This document shows positions 45,728-57,186 of a stretch of 64,000 bases of DNA, piece by piece (within the stretch, counting starts at the first letter, position 1; the number at the start of each line of letters is the position of its first letter). Origin of the DNA: Distichodus sexfasciatus (taxonomy: Eukaryota; Chordata; Actinopteri; Characiformes; Distichodontidae); the NCBI GenBank assembly GCA_032718565.1, contig JAVGVS010000452.1, positions 62,001 to 126,000 on the forward strand. Reading direction: 5' to 3'. A program made the position numbers and the translations under genes. A model generated the notes under the pieces. It saw only the letters and a list, made by a program, of their open reading frames with translations, was not told the origin of the DNA and did not search any database.

Positions 45728-45880
45728 AAGTGAGTGATTATTTGTCATTGTGAACACGCCACAACACAGCACACAGTGCACCACAATAAAATGTGACCTC
45801 TGCATTTGACCCATCAGTGAAGGAGCAGTGGGCAGCTAACAAGGGCAGTGCTTGGGAACAGTACCTTGCTCATGAGTCGT
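45728..45880 (-). repeat. SINE-like repeat, family 2
   Basis: Contains GTGAGTGATTATTTGTCATT, TTTGACCCATCAGTGAAGG, GCAGTGGGCAGC and CAGTACCTTGCTCATGAGT. Confidence 0.75.
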
Positions 45881-46433
45881 TGTTTTGCAGTCCAGCCTCA
45901 GCACACAATATAGAACATAGAAAATTACAGTGTGCGACTCTTTATTTGTTTTTTTTTAAAGACCATTCATGCTTTATTGTCTCTGAATTACAGCGTTCTC
46001 CGGGTCCACACCCCCAGTTTTGGTGAGAGTAAGTATTGGGTCAACTTAGGGAAAATAAAACAAACTCAAACCTGCTCATTTCTGTACGCTACAGTAGCCT
46101 GTCATCAGGAGCATTTTGGCTGCGGAGCTGATGAGAGGTTTGATTATTGTGGTGTCGTTTACTTCATTTGCATGAGGAGTCTTTCTTTGTGTACTGCTCT
46201 GCTGACAAAAACACATCACATCAAGCGGCAAAGACCTTAGAATGTTTTATTCTGGATACTTTATGGCTTTTGATGTTGGTAAAGACCAGACGAGGGTTCA
46301 AACGCAACTTCTTAATCTGGTTTGGAAAGTTGGTTTGGCACCAAAACCATGGTTATAGTTTCCAGAACACAGCTTCAGACAGCTGCAATAGGTAAAATGG
46401 GTCTCTATCAGCCAGGTAAGGACAAAATAATTT

Positions 46434-46768
46434 AAGTGAGTGATGATTTTGTCACTGTGAACACACCACAGCATTTGACCCAGCATTTAAAGGAGCAGTG
46501 GGTCTCCCTAGCCGTTACACTATCAACTGACCTGAGACCAAATAGTTGTGTTAAAAGTATTATGTTAAATGTATTATGGCCGTATTAATTTTTGAAGCTA
46601 CTTTATATTTAGTCTTAGTCTTAGTCTTTAGACTTAAAGGTAGTGCAGTTGGTAGCGTAACAGTTCGGGAGGTCACCCCCGTCATCAGAGGGTCACCGGT
46701 TCAAGTCCCGGACTGGTAAAGGTACTACTGAGGTACTCGGGAGCAAAGTACCATCCCCAAGCACTGGT
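46434..46768. repeat. Two family 2 SINE-like fragments in opposite orientation
   Basis: 46434-46530 is a minus-strand fragment with GTGAACACACCACAGC. 46641-46768 is a plus-strand copy with a tRNA-like head TTGGTAGCGTAACAG and a perfect B box GGTTCAAGTCC (46698-46708). Confidence 0.8.
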
Positions 46769-47090
46769 ATGTTACAACACCAAAATAACAAATTTCCATT
46801 TATCATCTCAGTTAATCTGTACATAAATTAAAATGAAAAATGACTTAAAGAAAATATAACATTAAATACTGGAATAAAATTAGAATTCTAAGATTTGAAG
46901 AAGACGGTGGTATTATGAGGTTGTTTTTGCTGTAATAATCTTTAAAAGTCATATTCAGTTGAACGTTCTAAACATGCCTTTGTGAAATTCTAGCATTCAT
47001 TTTTGTAGCATTAACAATACATCAGCAAAATTCACGCACTAACACTCACAAGTAATTAAATGCAGGCAGACACCCACCCACACACAGTAT
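46769..47090. other. Intergenic, AT-rich, unique
   Basis: No gene or repeat recognised. Confidence 0.45.
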
Positions 47091-47900
47091 CACACACACA
47101 ACCAGAAAACACACACAGACTTGCATTGCTATCTATGTTAAGTTATTCTGTTACTACATGTAAATAATTCTACATCTAACCCTCACCTTAACCTCAATAA
47201 CCAAAGACAAATCTTTCACAAAAATGTCCCCACAAAGCCGTAAAAACTGGACAAATCACCATTTTCTCCTATCTTTTAGGGGGCAGTCGGATCCTATCTT
47301 CCTGCAAAAAGCGTGTGGACAAGAACACACAGACACAGTGTGGAGCATCAGAATGCAGCAATCCTTCATGCATAACTTATTTCTCTCCCTCTCTCTCCAT
47401 CACACACACACACACTGATGCTTCACTGAGTGTGTATTTGTGTGAGAGAGACTGCGATAGCTTATGTGTGAACGAATCTCGGGTGTGTGTGTGTGTGTGT
47501 GTTGTTGAACTTGGGTAATAGCTTGTGTGTGAAGAATCCCCGCTGAGTGTGTGTGTGTTTGTAAACCTCCCACACTGACATGACTGCACACTAACAAGGT
47601 GGGGACCTGTGTCATTGTGGGGACATAAAACCAAGTCCCCACAAAGTTAATCACCGCAACATGCATATGTCTTCAGGCTTAACCTCCCCTTGTAAAATCT
47701 AAAATGTCCCCAATCGTGCTCATATCCTTAAAAGTGTGTGTGTTTGTTTATTTTTTTATACCCCAATATGGGGACTAAAAAATAAAGTGGGGACGGATGT
47801 CATTATAATTGTGTAAAACCCACAATTATTATTCAAGCTGAACCCTCTCTCTTTAAAATTTTAGTCCCCATAAAGGTCATATTCTTAAAAAGTGTGTGTG
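47091..47900. repeat. TGTGGGGAC-type repeats with CA/TG tracts
   Basis: Contains CTAACCCTCACCTTAACCTC, ATGTCCCCACAAAGCCGTAA, GTCATTGTGGGGACATAAAA, a GTGGGGACGGATGTCATTAT segment and TTTAGTCCCCATAAAGGTC, separated by CA and TG microsatellites at 47401-47415 and 47482-47501. Confidence 0.7.
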
Positions 47901-48419
47901 AGTGAGAGAGTAAAAGAGTGTGTACAAGGGCTGTTCCGCGCATAAGCAGATTATCTTTAACTCTTCAAACAGACTCAGCATGTAGCGCTGTGATGCATGA
48001 CTTTCTCACACTGCTCTCACCCCCGTCTCTCACACCCACACAGCTTACACATACACACACTCTGCACGCTCTAGCCATACAGGCCGTGCTCGCGACAGAA
48101 TTGTGGCTAGTAAAAGTCCCAGAATAAAGCACCAGTAGTGTGTGTGTTCGCTCTCAGAAAACACCTCCAAATAGAATCTTAAACTGGATTAAAGTTCTAG
48201 TGGCGTTCAGGGACGCACTACATCGTTTAGCCAGCCGTCTTCAGAGAGGTGTCACCGCTAATTGGCTGCCTTGATAGATGTCTTAATATAGTGTGCGTTA
48301 GGCAAGGTCGTAACCCATATGGGATCTCCTCATTTAAAGGCAGACAGACTTGTCTACAGACACATTAGACAAAAAAAAGTAATTGGGAGATCCAGGTTCA
48401 GGGAGCAGAAAAACCTTCC

Positions 48420-48574
48420 CAGAGATTAGCTTTCGTGACACAGCCACAGGGTGATAACGGAACACTGGCTATTAGAAGAGGAACCCTGGGCTGGGACGCT
48501 AATTCAGATAAAAATTAATCAAATTAAATGAATACTTAGAGCACAGGTTATGCACATTTACAAAAGAGAGCAAA
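48420..48574 (-). repeat. Inverted-repeat arm 2
   Basis: Reverse complement of 44721-44869, from CAGAGATTAGCTTTCGTGAC to TTTACAAAAGAGAGCAAA. Confidence 0.85.
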
Positions 48575-48857
48575 AAAGGTTGTTAAGCATAAGAGCGCTG
48601 AAAAGTCCCTAAACATCACTAATGCTAAATGGTATTAGCACCCTTTGGGAAGCCACAGAACTTGTGTTTTGAAGAGAAAAACTTATTTGCTTAATTCTAC
48701 ACGTAAGGGTAAAATAACTTTGTATCAAGGGGCAAAAGCAAGACATGTGATAGACAGACAGCAGTGATAATTTTGACGAAGACAACACCGTGGCTATGAA
48801 ATGTCTTAAATGTACTGTAGTTCACTCCTGTTTTACTGTAGCTTCTAGTATAGTATA

Positions 48858-49456
48858 TGTGACTCTGCACGGCGAAACCAGTCACTTGTCACAACGGAGC
48901 TTTCCGAGAAAATATGTTGCATGGGGTAAAATGTTGGATTTTTTGTTTTGAAACAGTAGAAGGTCTAGACTGTACTGTTGTCAATACATTTCACTGAAAA
49001 ACTTACCCTTTCCATCCTAAAAACGTGACTTTCTTGAGGTGAGGAATTCAATTCCAGCAGAATGTTAAAAGTTTCTGTTTTGACCGCTCTACTGCTATAT
49101 TTACGGTAAATCCATTCATCGACTAGCGTGAAGATATTTCTCCGGAATCCTGTCTCCCGAGTTCAGTTAACCTAACGCAGGTAGGCTATCCGTGTGGCTG
49201 TGAATGCACCGTAAATACAAACGTAGCCGCGACCGCACCAAGCGTCTGTGAGTGCTACGTCAATAGTCAACTTCAAAGGCAGATTTCTCCGTTTCTCACT
49301 TGGCGTGACAGGAGAAACCCGACTCCTTTGAATGTTGATATCTCAGTCATATGTCGTCCGATTCATTCGATATAGGTATTGAAGGTTGATTTATGCCCTT
49401 TCATGAAAACATAATAACTTTGCGACAAGCGACTGGTTTTGCCGTGGAGGGTCACA
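48858..49456 (-). mobile_element. TGTGACCC family A, full-length, inverted, TA duplication
   Basis: Starts TGTGACTCTGCACGGCGAAA and ends TTTTGCCGTGGAGGGTCACA. TA flanks both ends (48856-48857 and 49457-49458). The 599-bp sequence reads as the reverse complement of the copies at 26996 and 61327. Confidence 0.9.
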
Positions 49457-49458
49457 TA

Positions 49459-49914
49459 TTAAGAAAGTATCTTGGCCAGGGGCGAACTGGCAATCTGTGC
49501 CTTCTGGAAAAGTCCAGGGGTGCATTTCCCAAAAGCGCAGTTGCTAAATACGTTAGAACTAACACTGTGTACATTAGCAACTAACATAGTGTTGCTTGCT
49601 AACCTAACAGCCAACAACAGCAAGGGGTGCTAATATGATATGTCAAGTGTAAAATCCATAGGGAGGTCTAAAAATCCAGTTGGCGGGCATATTTGGGAGA
49701 AAGTCCAGGGCCGTTTTTTAGTCCCAGTCCATCCCCGATTAATCATAAGTAGCTATCCCAAATACTTTATCCGCTTCCAACAAAACTTATTTCTTTCTAT
49801 TAATTTGTAGTGTCATAATGTTGTGTTCAATGTTGCAGAGAAGTGGAGATTTTGAACTTCGGCATTACTTATTTACGAGAACATAGCTGACTAACTTTTG
49901 TGGTTTTCGCTAAT
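49459..49914. other. Intergenic
   Basis: TACATTAGCAACTAACATAG at about 49570 echoes the minisatellite at 21828-22285. No gene is recognised. Confidence 0.45.
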
Positions 49915-50095
49915 AAGACTGCCTTATAAGCAAGGTACCGTCCCCAAGCACTGTTCCCCGGGCACTGCACGTAAACTGCCCACTGATCCTTCATGGATGA
50001 GTCAAATGCAGAGGTCACATTTCACTGTGTGCACTGTGTGCTATGCTGTGGTGTGGTGTGTTCACAATAACAAATAATCACTCTGTGAATCACAG
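49915..50095 (+). repeat. SINE-like repeat, family 2
   Basis: Contains AGCAAGGTACCGTCCCCAAG, CACTGTTCCCCGGGCACTGC, CTTCATGGATGAGTCAAATG and GTGTTCACAATAACAAATAA. Confidence 0.75.
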
Positions 50096-50299
50096 ATTTG
50101 TCCAGAGAGACGTAATGGATGCTGATGATGTTGTTGTGCTGTTTATTAACCGTGTCATATCCGGTGTGGAGTCTGTGATGCTCGACTGGGCACAAGAGCA
50201 TCTGTGTTCGCACAGCACACGTCGTATCCTGACCACATCATTTGTCTCTTTGGGTGGGTGAGCTCAAACAGCTCCCATGAATCATACGTGAGGTTAATG

Positions 50300-50640
50300 A
50301 GTCTTGCATGCATGCGTGCAAGAACACACCCACACACATACACACTCACGCACACACTTGTATATTTACTTCACTATACATTTAGGGACATTATCCAAGA
50401 GACAATTACTTCAGCTAAATAACCTTACTATAGCTGTACCTAATCCTTACAATTAACCTCAGCATCCAAAAGCAAATCTTTGACCTGTAGCATTTCTCTA
50501 TAAAATATTTTTTCTTACACATACAAAAATCTCCCCAAAGAGTCATAAAAATCATAGTTTAGAAATGGTGAGCCCGTCCCCAGTATGCAGAAATCTGTCC
50601 CCAAAATAAGTCTAGGTCAGAAACTCAGTGTGTCTGGGGG
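50300..50640. repeat. Diverged TGTGGGGAC-type repeat
   Basis: Follows a short CA tract and contains CCTTACAATTAACCTCAGCA, ATCTCCCCAAAGAGTCATAA and CTGTCCCCAAAATAAGTC (compare about 8195-8215). Confidence 0.5.
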
Positions 50641-51134
50641 GATGGGACCCTGCGGTGATATCATTCTTGGTGGCAGGGGGCTTTGTTTGGTGCTTGTCGC
50701 TGGAGGGGTCAGAACCACCTCACTAATGCGTCTCTCTGTAGGGCAACAATAGCCGAGCGAGCGGGAGGGAGTTAAATATGCGGGAAACAGAAGCATCACT
50801 CATTAAAAATGCACTGTCAACACACACGCTGAAAGAACTTCGCCTAATTGGACTTAAATGAGAGCTGAGCTGGGCCAAGACCACATTCACAATTCAGGAC
50901 CTGGGACCAATTGCTCAAAACATCCATCAGTAATGTTCAGAGATTGGATTTGGAGCTGAATTATGAACTACAAAGGGGAGCTTCTGGGGAGATCTGCCAT
51001 TAAAATTGTCATTTAGTGAGAGACGAGGCTTAATCAGTGTTCAGGGATGCAACTGTTGTCATAGCTTCTCTGTTATCAATGATGCATAGTTAAGTCCAAC
51101 TGGCTGGCACATCAAACTGGCTTTATCTGGTTTT

Positions 51135-51315
51135 AAGCTGATCCTTAGTGAACGCCAAGAGGTCATAGGTTTAAATTCAGCTCTGTCCTACCCCAGTACT
51201 ATTTTTGGGCCTCTGAGCAAGACCCTTAACCTCATGTTATTCCAGGGGGGCTGTTCTTTAATTAGGAAATGGAGGTCGCTCTGGATGGAAACGTCTGCTA
51301 AATGCTATAACTGTA
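51135..51315 (+). repeat. tRNA-derived SINE, family 1, diverged
   Basis: Contains GGTCATAGGTTTAAATTCAG (decayed B box), TGAGCAAGACCCTTAACCTC and the tail GGTCGCTCTGGATGGAAACG followed by TCTGCTAAATGC. Confidence 0.75.
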
Positions 51316-51714
51316 CATAAAAACTGTTAGTAATAATAAGATAATGCATGTTTAGATCTTTATATGCTGGTTTTAGTGCCAGACCATCTTGTCCAGCTTT
51401 TTATCTAGACTTTGTACAGACCAGTAATAGCCATCTTGGCAATTAAATGACCATTTTGAACTGTCTTAAAATATATAACTCTTTAAAGGTGATGTTAATT
51501 GCCAGAAGAGATCAAGAGGAATGTAAGACGGAGACACTGCAGTTTAAGATTGCAGTGCTAAAGATTTTCAATAAATAATGGATAGGTAAAACTATACATG
51601 TAAAAAACACAACCATTAACCTACCATTAAACATAGACTATCAGTAAAAGTCAGCATGTTTTAATAAGAGGAAGAAACGATGACGCGATGATACTCTGTA
51701 TTTCTCACATTATA

Positions 51715-52145
51715 TATTTAGGAGTCCAAGCACCAAGTTCTATGGAACCCTCTTGTAATTGTTCTTTTTTCTTTTTTCTTATTTGTCCCCTACACAAAAT
51801 TGTGCGATTTGAACCGTAAGTCACAGAAAGCTGAAATTTTCAGGCCTATAATTGGCATTTTAGCAAAGGAAAATACATTTTGACCTCTAGGTACGCTAAC
51901 ACGCTACATACATTTATGTGATCTTATAACAGAGCTTTCATCATTTGCATGAAATTATAGACCATCCAATTCTTATATGAACACTGTTAGAGGTTAGTTT
52001 CTTTATAAACACAACTTATTGCAACTGTCATAACAAAAAAAAGGCTTCACTACCAAGTCACAAATTTCTATTCTCATCTTTGATTCTTTTTTGTCATTAC
52101 ATTTTGCTTGGACCCCGTGCATTGCTGCTTGTGGCTATATTTATT
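51715..52145 (+). repeat. Long interspersed repeat, copy 1
   Basis: Shares with 54400-55175 the blocks AGGCCTATAATTGG, TTTCTTTATAAACACAACTT, TTCACTACCAAGTCACAAAT and GCTTGGACCCCG. No coding frame; class not identified. Confidence 0.65.
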
Positions 52146-52174
52146 GTTATTAATTGTCTTTCTTTGCCTTTTTG

Positions 52175-52386
52175 TATGTGCAGTTGTAAGAGGTACATAC
52201 ACAGATAGACCCCAGGTGGTCAGCCCCTGCCCTTCTGGCCTTTGCCTTGACGTGCACTTAGTGCAAGACTTGTTTTTTTAATTTTCTTTTATAAATAATT
52301 GTGTTCCCTTTTTTTGGCTTGAGCACCTGCTCCCCAAAATGTCTGGACATAGTCTCCTTTGGGATTAATAAAGTTTTCTGATTCTA
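52175..52386 (+). repeat. LINE 3'-tail-like fragment
   Basis: Ends TTTGGGATTAATAAAGTTTT, typical of 3' ends of fish non-LTR retrotransposons. Confidence 0.5.
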
Positions 52387-52904
52387 TTTATTTTTGTACT
52401 GATATATTTAAGCAAATCAGCAGTACAAGCAATCTCTCAGTCGCTCTCTCTCTCTCTGAGATACATGTACAATACAGTCTCCAGCCATCCCTGGGGTTTG
52501 GGTGCATCAATACTTTTGCACAGTACTGTATATGATCTTGGCTGTGTAGATGAGAAGTAGAGCTGTGTTAGATTTGCCCGAGGCATTCAACGCATCAAGA
52601 GGCTCCAAATGCCAGTCCAATCTCCAAATGCCAAGATCATATTCAAATGTCTTCATTAGGACAGGAGCATCAAAACCCCTGAGAGGCCACGCAGCACTCG
52701 CGCTCGTAAATCACACACACCGCCCCTCACCGAGCTCAAACACGGCAGCCCAACACACACACACAAGGAGACAGCACGCTTCATGTGTCCCTGTGCATGT
52801 GCGGCGAGGGGGAACCGGGCGAGTGTGAGCATGTCTACTCTCAGACCATAACACACACACACACAGTAATGTTGCTGCACTACAGGACAGGGAGTATGGC
52901 AGCA

Positions 52905-53017
52905 GCCAGGGATGGAGGGAGGGAGGTGAGAAAAGACAGAGAAAGAGGAAGAGAGAAAGAAAGAGAAGTGGGTGAAAGTGACGTTGAGGATAATTCCAGT
53001 ATAATCAATATTACTTC

Positions 53018-53053
<36 letters not shown>

Positions 53054-53525
53054 AGAAAGAGAAAGACAGAGAGAGAGGAGGGGGATAAAGAATGTGAAGT
53101 AGGAAGAGAAGTAAGTCAGAGAATGGGTGAAAGAGAAAACAACAGGAGGAAAGAGAAGGAAAGATGAACAGAGACAGAGACAGACAGAAACAGAGGCATA
53201 TGAGAGAAAGAGGGACAGATAGATGGGGAGAGAAAAAAAAGTGAAGGAGAACATCGGAGAGAGAGAGAGCGAGCGAGAGAGAGAGAATGAGAGAGAAGAA
53301 AAAAGCTTGTGAAAATGAGTCAGAGAGAGAATGGAGAGGAATAAAAGAGAGGGAAAAGAGAGAGACAGAAAAAGAAGAGAGTGAGTAAGGGAGAGGAACA
53401 GAGAGGTGTCAGATTGAAAGAGAGAGAAAAGAAGTGAAAGAGAGCATGTGGCAAGAGAAATTGAAGACAGAAAAGAAAGGCCCAGGTGTTAGGGGAGATG
53501 GAGAAAAATAAGAGGAAGATACTTT
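52905..53525 (+). repeat. Polypurine (GA-rich) tract of about 600 bp
   Basis: Nearly continuous A/G with GAGA runs (pure GA at 53024-53051), broken mainly at 52985-53020. The complementary strand gives spurious Leu/Ser-rich frames. Confidence 0.9.
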
Positions 53526-53869
53526 TCATTAAAGTATGTGTTTTAGGATGATGGAGGATGATTCTCCGTTGATGTTTAGAAGGTGCAAGGCTACCAGAGA
53601 TCGACCAAGAAAAGAGAAGCGAAGTGGGGCAATATCAACACATTTTTCTGACACTTTTGCAAGTGTGACATCTCAGTTAACCAGGCTAGAATTCAAAGAA
53701 TCAGCGTTACTGTTTTTCTTGCTCCTTCTCTCTCTCCTTTATATGCAAAAAATGGGTTATTGCATAACACTTGGAACCCACTTTCTCTCTCTCTCTCTGT
53801 CAGTCATCAGGCCAATCAGTGTGTTCAGCACAGAGCCAGTAACAGCAGCATGATGCATGCACAGCGTCT

Positions 53870-54045
53870 GCAGGCGCTGCCCAGGCCCCTGCGGCCCCCA
53901 CCTCTCCTAACCATGAATATTCATCATTAACATCATCATCATCTGCCGCTGCCGTCTCCGCCCGATTGGTCAGGAGATGGGCCGGGCCAATGAGATCACA
54001 CAGCAGGGCTCAGCCGACTGAATGAATATTCATCATCTTATTCAG
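53870..54045. promoter_or_regulatory. Candidate enhancer or promoter module: two ATGAATATTCAT palindromes flanking paired CCAAT boxes
   Basis: ATGAATATTCATCAT occurs at 53913-53927 and 54022-54036. Between them lie ATTGG (53965-53969) and CCAAT (53987-53991), an inverted NF-Y-type pair, in GC-rich sequence. The palindrome resembles POU/octamer dimer sites. Function is inferred; no gene start is visible next to it. Confidence 0.45.
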
Positions 54046-54399
54046 CTTTTCTGTAGACAGGTGTTTGTGTTGTGGGCAGATGACGGACACTCGGCTCCTG
54101 CAGGCCTGTTTGGACGAAAACAAAAAGAAGAAAAAGGGGGAGAAACGGAAGATGGCAAGTGGGCTGGAGTTGATGAGGCTGTTTGAAAAAAAATTCTGCT
54201 GTAGTGCACAGCTTACTGGTATCCTGGCAATGAAACCTTTCCGATATCAGAAGAATCTATTAGAATAGAGGGGCAATTAATGTGAAAACTGTGATTGCCA
54301 GAAGAAGGTAGAAAGGGATAAAAGTGGTGAAAGGAGAAATAAAATAAAATTCTCCAAGTACAGTCACTGTACATGGTATAACCATATAAGATTTTTTAT

Positions 54400-54453
54400 G
54401 GGTCAGAGCACAAAGAAGTGCTTATCAGCCTCTGGCAATTGTTCTGTTTTTTC

Positions 54454-54500
<47 letters not shown>

Positions 54501-55175
54501 TTTTATTATTTTTATTATCCTACAAAACAGATTGTGCAGATTTGTAAGTTGTAAGTATTTTCAAGGTAAGTAGGGATGGTGTGCTTCTCACCATATGCCA
54601 AAAATCATAGTAATAGGCCTATAATTGGTGCTATAGAAAAGGAAAATATGTTTTAACCTCTAGAGGGCACTAAAATATGGAAAATGTGAAAATCTAATGT
54701 ACAAACAACACACAGATTCCAGAGCTTCTCTTTGCTCCTGTTTACCCAGAAAACGTACTTGAAACAAAACTAGCGACCTGAGAAAAAGAAATCAGCCAAT
54801 CAGTTTTCTCCAAGGATGTGACTGGCTGGTTTAATGAGGCACATTTATAACCCAGTGCCAAGTCGAGCGAGCATGATGGCAGTGTTAAAGAATAGTTTCT
54901 TTATAAACACAACTTACTGAAGCTGTCATAACAAAAAAGAAGCTTCACTACCAAGTCACAAATTTCTGTTCTCATCTGTAATCTTTTTTCCTGTCATTTC
55001 ACTTTGTTTTATACTTTCTACGTTCGAACTCCTTATGTCTTGATATGATTCATGTAGTTATGTGGTTTTACCTTTTGTCATTTCACCTGTTGATGCCTAG
55101 TGCTGACCCTTTTGTGCTGCTTTTTGCGACTTCTGCTTGGACCCCGCTCGTTGCTGCTTGCAGCTATATTTTTAT
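54400..55175 (+). repeat. Long interspersed repeat, copy 2, with (TTA)n
   Basis: Same blocks as 51715-52145 in the same order, expanded by a (TTA)n tract at 54457-54520. Ends near TTGGACCCCGCTCGTTGCTG. Confidence 0.65.
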
Positions 55176-55194
55176 GTATGCATTTTATTCTTAA

Positions 55195-55372
55195 TTCTTT
55201 TATTCTTATTCTTTAGTTTATTGTAAGATTTGTAACTTAACCTGTAAAGATTTTTAGATTCTAAATTCTATTTTTTGTATTTCTTTGGATCATTCAGGGC
55301 ACATTTCACGACATGTTGTACTTATATAACTATGTACGTAACAAATAAAGAATCTTAAATCTTAAATAGCTG
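55195..55372 (+). repeat. LINE 3'-tail-like fragment with AATCTTAAATCTTAAAT end
   Basis: AACAAATAAAGAATCTTAAA with a repeated ATCTTAAA tail looks like a retrotransposon 3' end. Confidence 0.55.
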
Positions 55373-55769
55373 AAAATGTTTGGGGTTTGGTGCTTTTTTT
55401 AAGTTAAATAGAGTTAGCAGTTTGAAATATTTCCCCCACAATAACAATGTTAGTAGGTAAAACACATATTTATGTATACATTTATATAATACATACATAT
55501 GTTCATCTGTGGGGAAAGAACAGAATAAAGAGGGTTCAGTTTGGAACGTCCACGAGGAAACGAATATCCAACTTCTCTTCGCAGAGCAGAACATTTTAAG
55601 CTTTTAAGACTTCAACAAAACTTGTGGAAATATTTATGTGCCAAAAAAGTAGGAGGAGGAGGAAGAGAAAGGAATGACAATAAATAAGAGAACAAGGTGA
55701 TGGCTGTTACAATCACCTTGAATTTATGAGAAAAGAACTGCACTCAATTAAATTTTGTGTGTTTAAAGT

Positions 55770-55875
55770 GAATGTGGGTTGTTTTTGTCATTGTGAACAC
55801 ACCTCAGCATAGCACAAAGTGCACCACAAAGAAATGTGTTCTCTGCATATGACCCATCCGTGAAGGAGCAGTAAT
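55770..55875 (-). repeat. SINE-like repeat, family 2, partial
   Basis: Contains TTGTCATTGTGAACACACCT, GTGCACCACAAAGAAATGTG and ATGACCCATCCGTGAAGG. Confidence 0.7.
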
Positions 55876-56282
55876 AAGTGCAGTAACTCAGTCCATTATT
55901 TCAAAAATGGTGAGACTTTAATAAGGGGTGTAGAAGGAAGTCTGTGAATACAATTTGAAAGCCTGATGAAGACAGATGGAGCCTGCACCGCCTTCAGTGA
56001 GGCAAAGTGTGCAGGGTGGAAGCGGCTTATTGGAAACTGGCACCTCCATGTGGTCAATTTGCACTTTGCAAGGTCTGTGTGCTCTCAAAAACAGCTCTAA
56101 ATGAAGCCCCCTAAGGTCCAGAAGCTTGTGGTGTTATGTAGCAGATTATTTGACCAGAGTAGGCTGCCATCTGCTGATTCCAAGGATCTGACTTTACATT
56201 TTCCCATTACATACTGCCAGATGGAAGATGGAATGGTTGAGATTTGGGAAATTTGGAGGCCAGAGCAACATCTTCCATTACC

Positions 56283-56332
56283 TTTACATTTGCAGAATTT
56301 GGAAGATGCTCTTATCCAGAGCGACATACAAC
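56283..56332 (-). repeat. SINE/LINE2-like tail
   Basis: CTTTACATTTGCAGAATTTG followed by GAAGATGCTCTTATCCAGAG is the inverted fish SINE/LINE2 tail. Confidence 0.6.
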
Positions 56333-56399
56333 ATTGCTTTCTAGTTCACCAGCCAACAGCAGCCATGTAGTTTGAGGTGAGGGTTGTGCGGCTATAACC

Positions 56400-56850
56400 T
56401 CCACAAAGGAACCAGTGTATAAGGAAAAGAGAAGGGGGCCAAGGACGGAAACCTGGGGAATACCCGGTGGTCAATTTTCGTAGGGCAGACTGGGAACCTT
56501 GCCATGCCACCTGAAATGTCCAGCCTTCGAGGTCTTGAACTTGAAAGTAGTCGGAGGAGGTGGAGCAGTCCTGTCTGGTACAAAGTGATAACTGACCTAC
56601 GGTGGAACTACAGTATAATGTCAGAACCTAAAATTACGTCAATTACAACCTATGTGGATTCAAAGGTGAGAAGAAAACATGGCAGCCTCCAGCGTTCTGC
56701 TGTGGTTTTCCGAGTCTGACATAGAAGAGCAGTTAACGGTTTTTTGATCTCTGAATCAAAGAAGTCCATGTTGTTGTCTGCATCGACTGTAAGGGTGAAC
56801 ACAGAATACATAAGTCAGCTAATAGTCTCTTTTGTAATGTGTGAAAATCT
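56400..56850. other. Intergenic, possible old repeat
   Basis: GGGCCAAGGACGGAAACCTG resembles a diffuse fish repeat, but the identification is weak. No gene is recognised. Confidence 0.35.
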
Positions 56851-56854
56851 AAAC

Positions 56855-57186
56855 GATTGTTCATTCATTCCTTCATTTTTTAAAACTGCTTAATCCCTAT
56901 CTGGGTCACAGTCCGGGCGTACGGGTGCGAGGCGGGGACCAACCCTGTGTAGGCGCCAATACACTGCAGGGCACATGTTCACACAAACACACAATCAGTC
57001 ACACAATTGGGCCAATTTAGATTCGCCTATCAACCTATAGTGCATGCTTTTGGACTGTGGAAAGAAACCAGAGCACACGGAGAAAACCCAAGCATGCAAA
57101 CTCCACTAGAGGTGAGCTGGGGATCGAACCCAGGACCTTCCCATTGTGAGGCAACAGTGTTAACCACGGTGGCACCGTGCCACCCC
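56855..57186 (-). repeat. tRNA-like-head repeat, family 3
   Basis: Minus-strand copy. GGGGATCGAACCCAGGACCT (inverted B box) and GAGGCAACAGTGTTAACCAC (head) are at the right end. CACGGAGAAAACCCAAGCAT and TTTTGGACTGTGGAAAGAAA match 8293-8580. Confidence 0.8.

Noticed and set aside
52880..53254. Leu/Ser-rich minus-strand frame
   Set aside because: Translation of the polypurine tract; no signal of a real protein.
54065..54268. 67-codon frame next to the CCAAT/palindrome module as a small gene
   Set aside because: Lys-rich sequence with no recognised homology and no splice or polyadenylation support.
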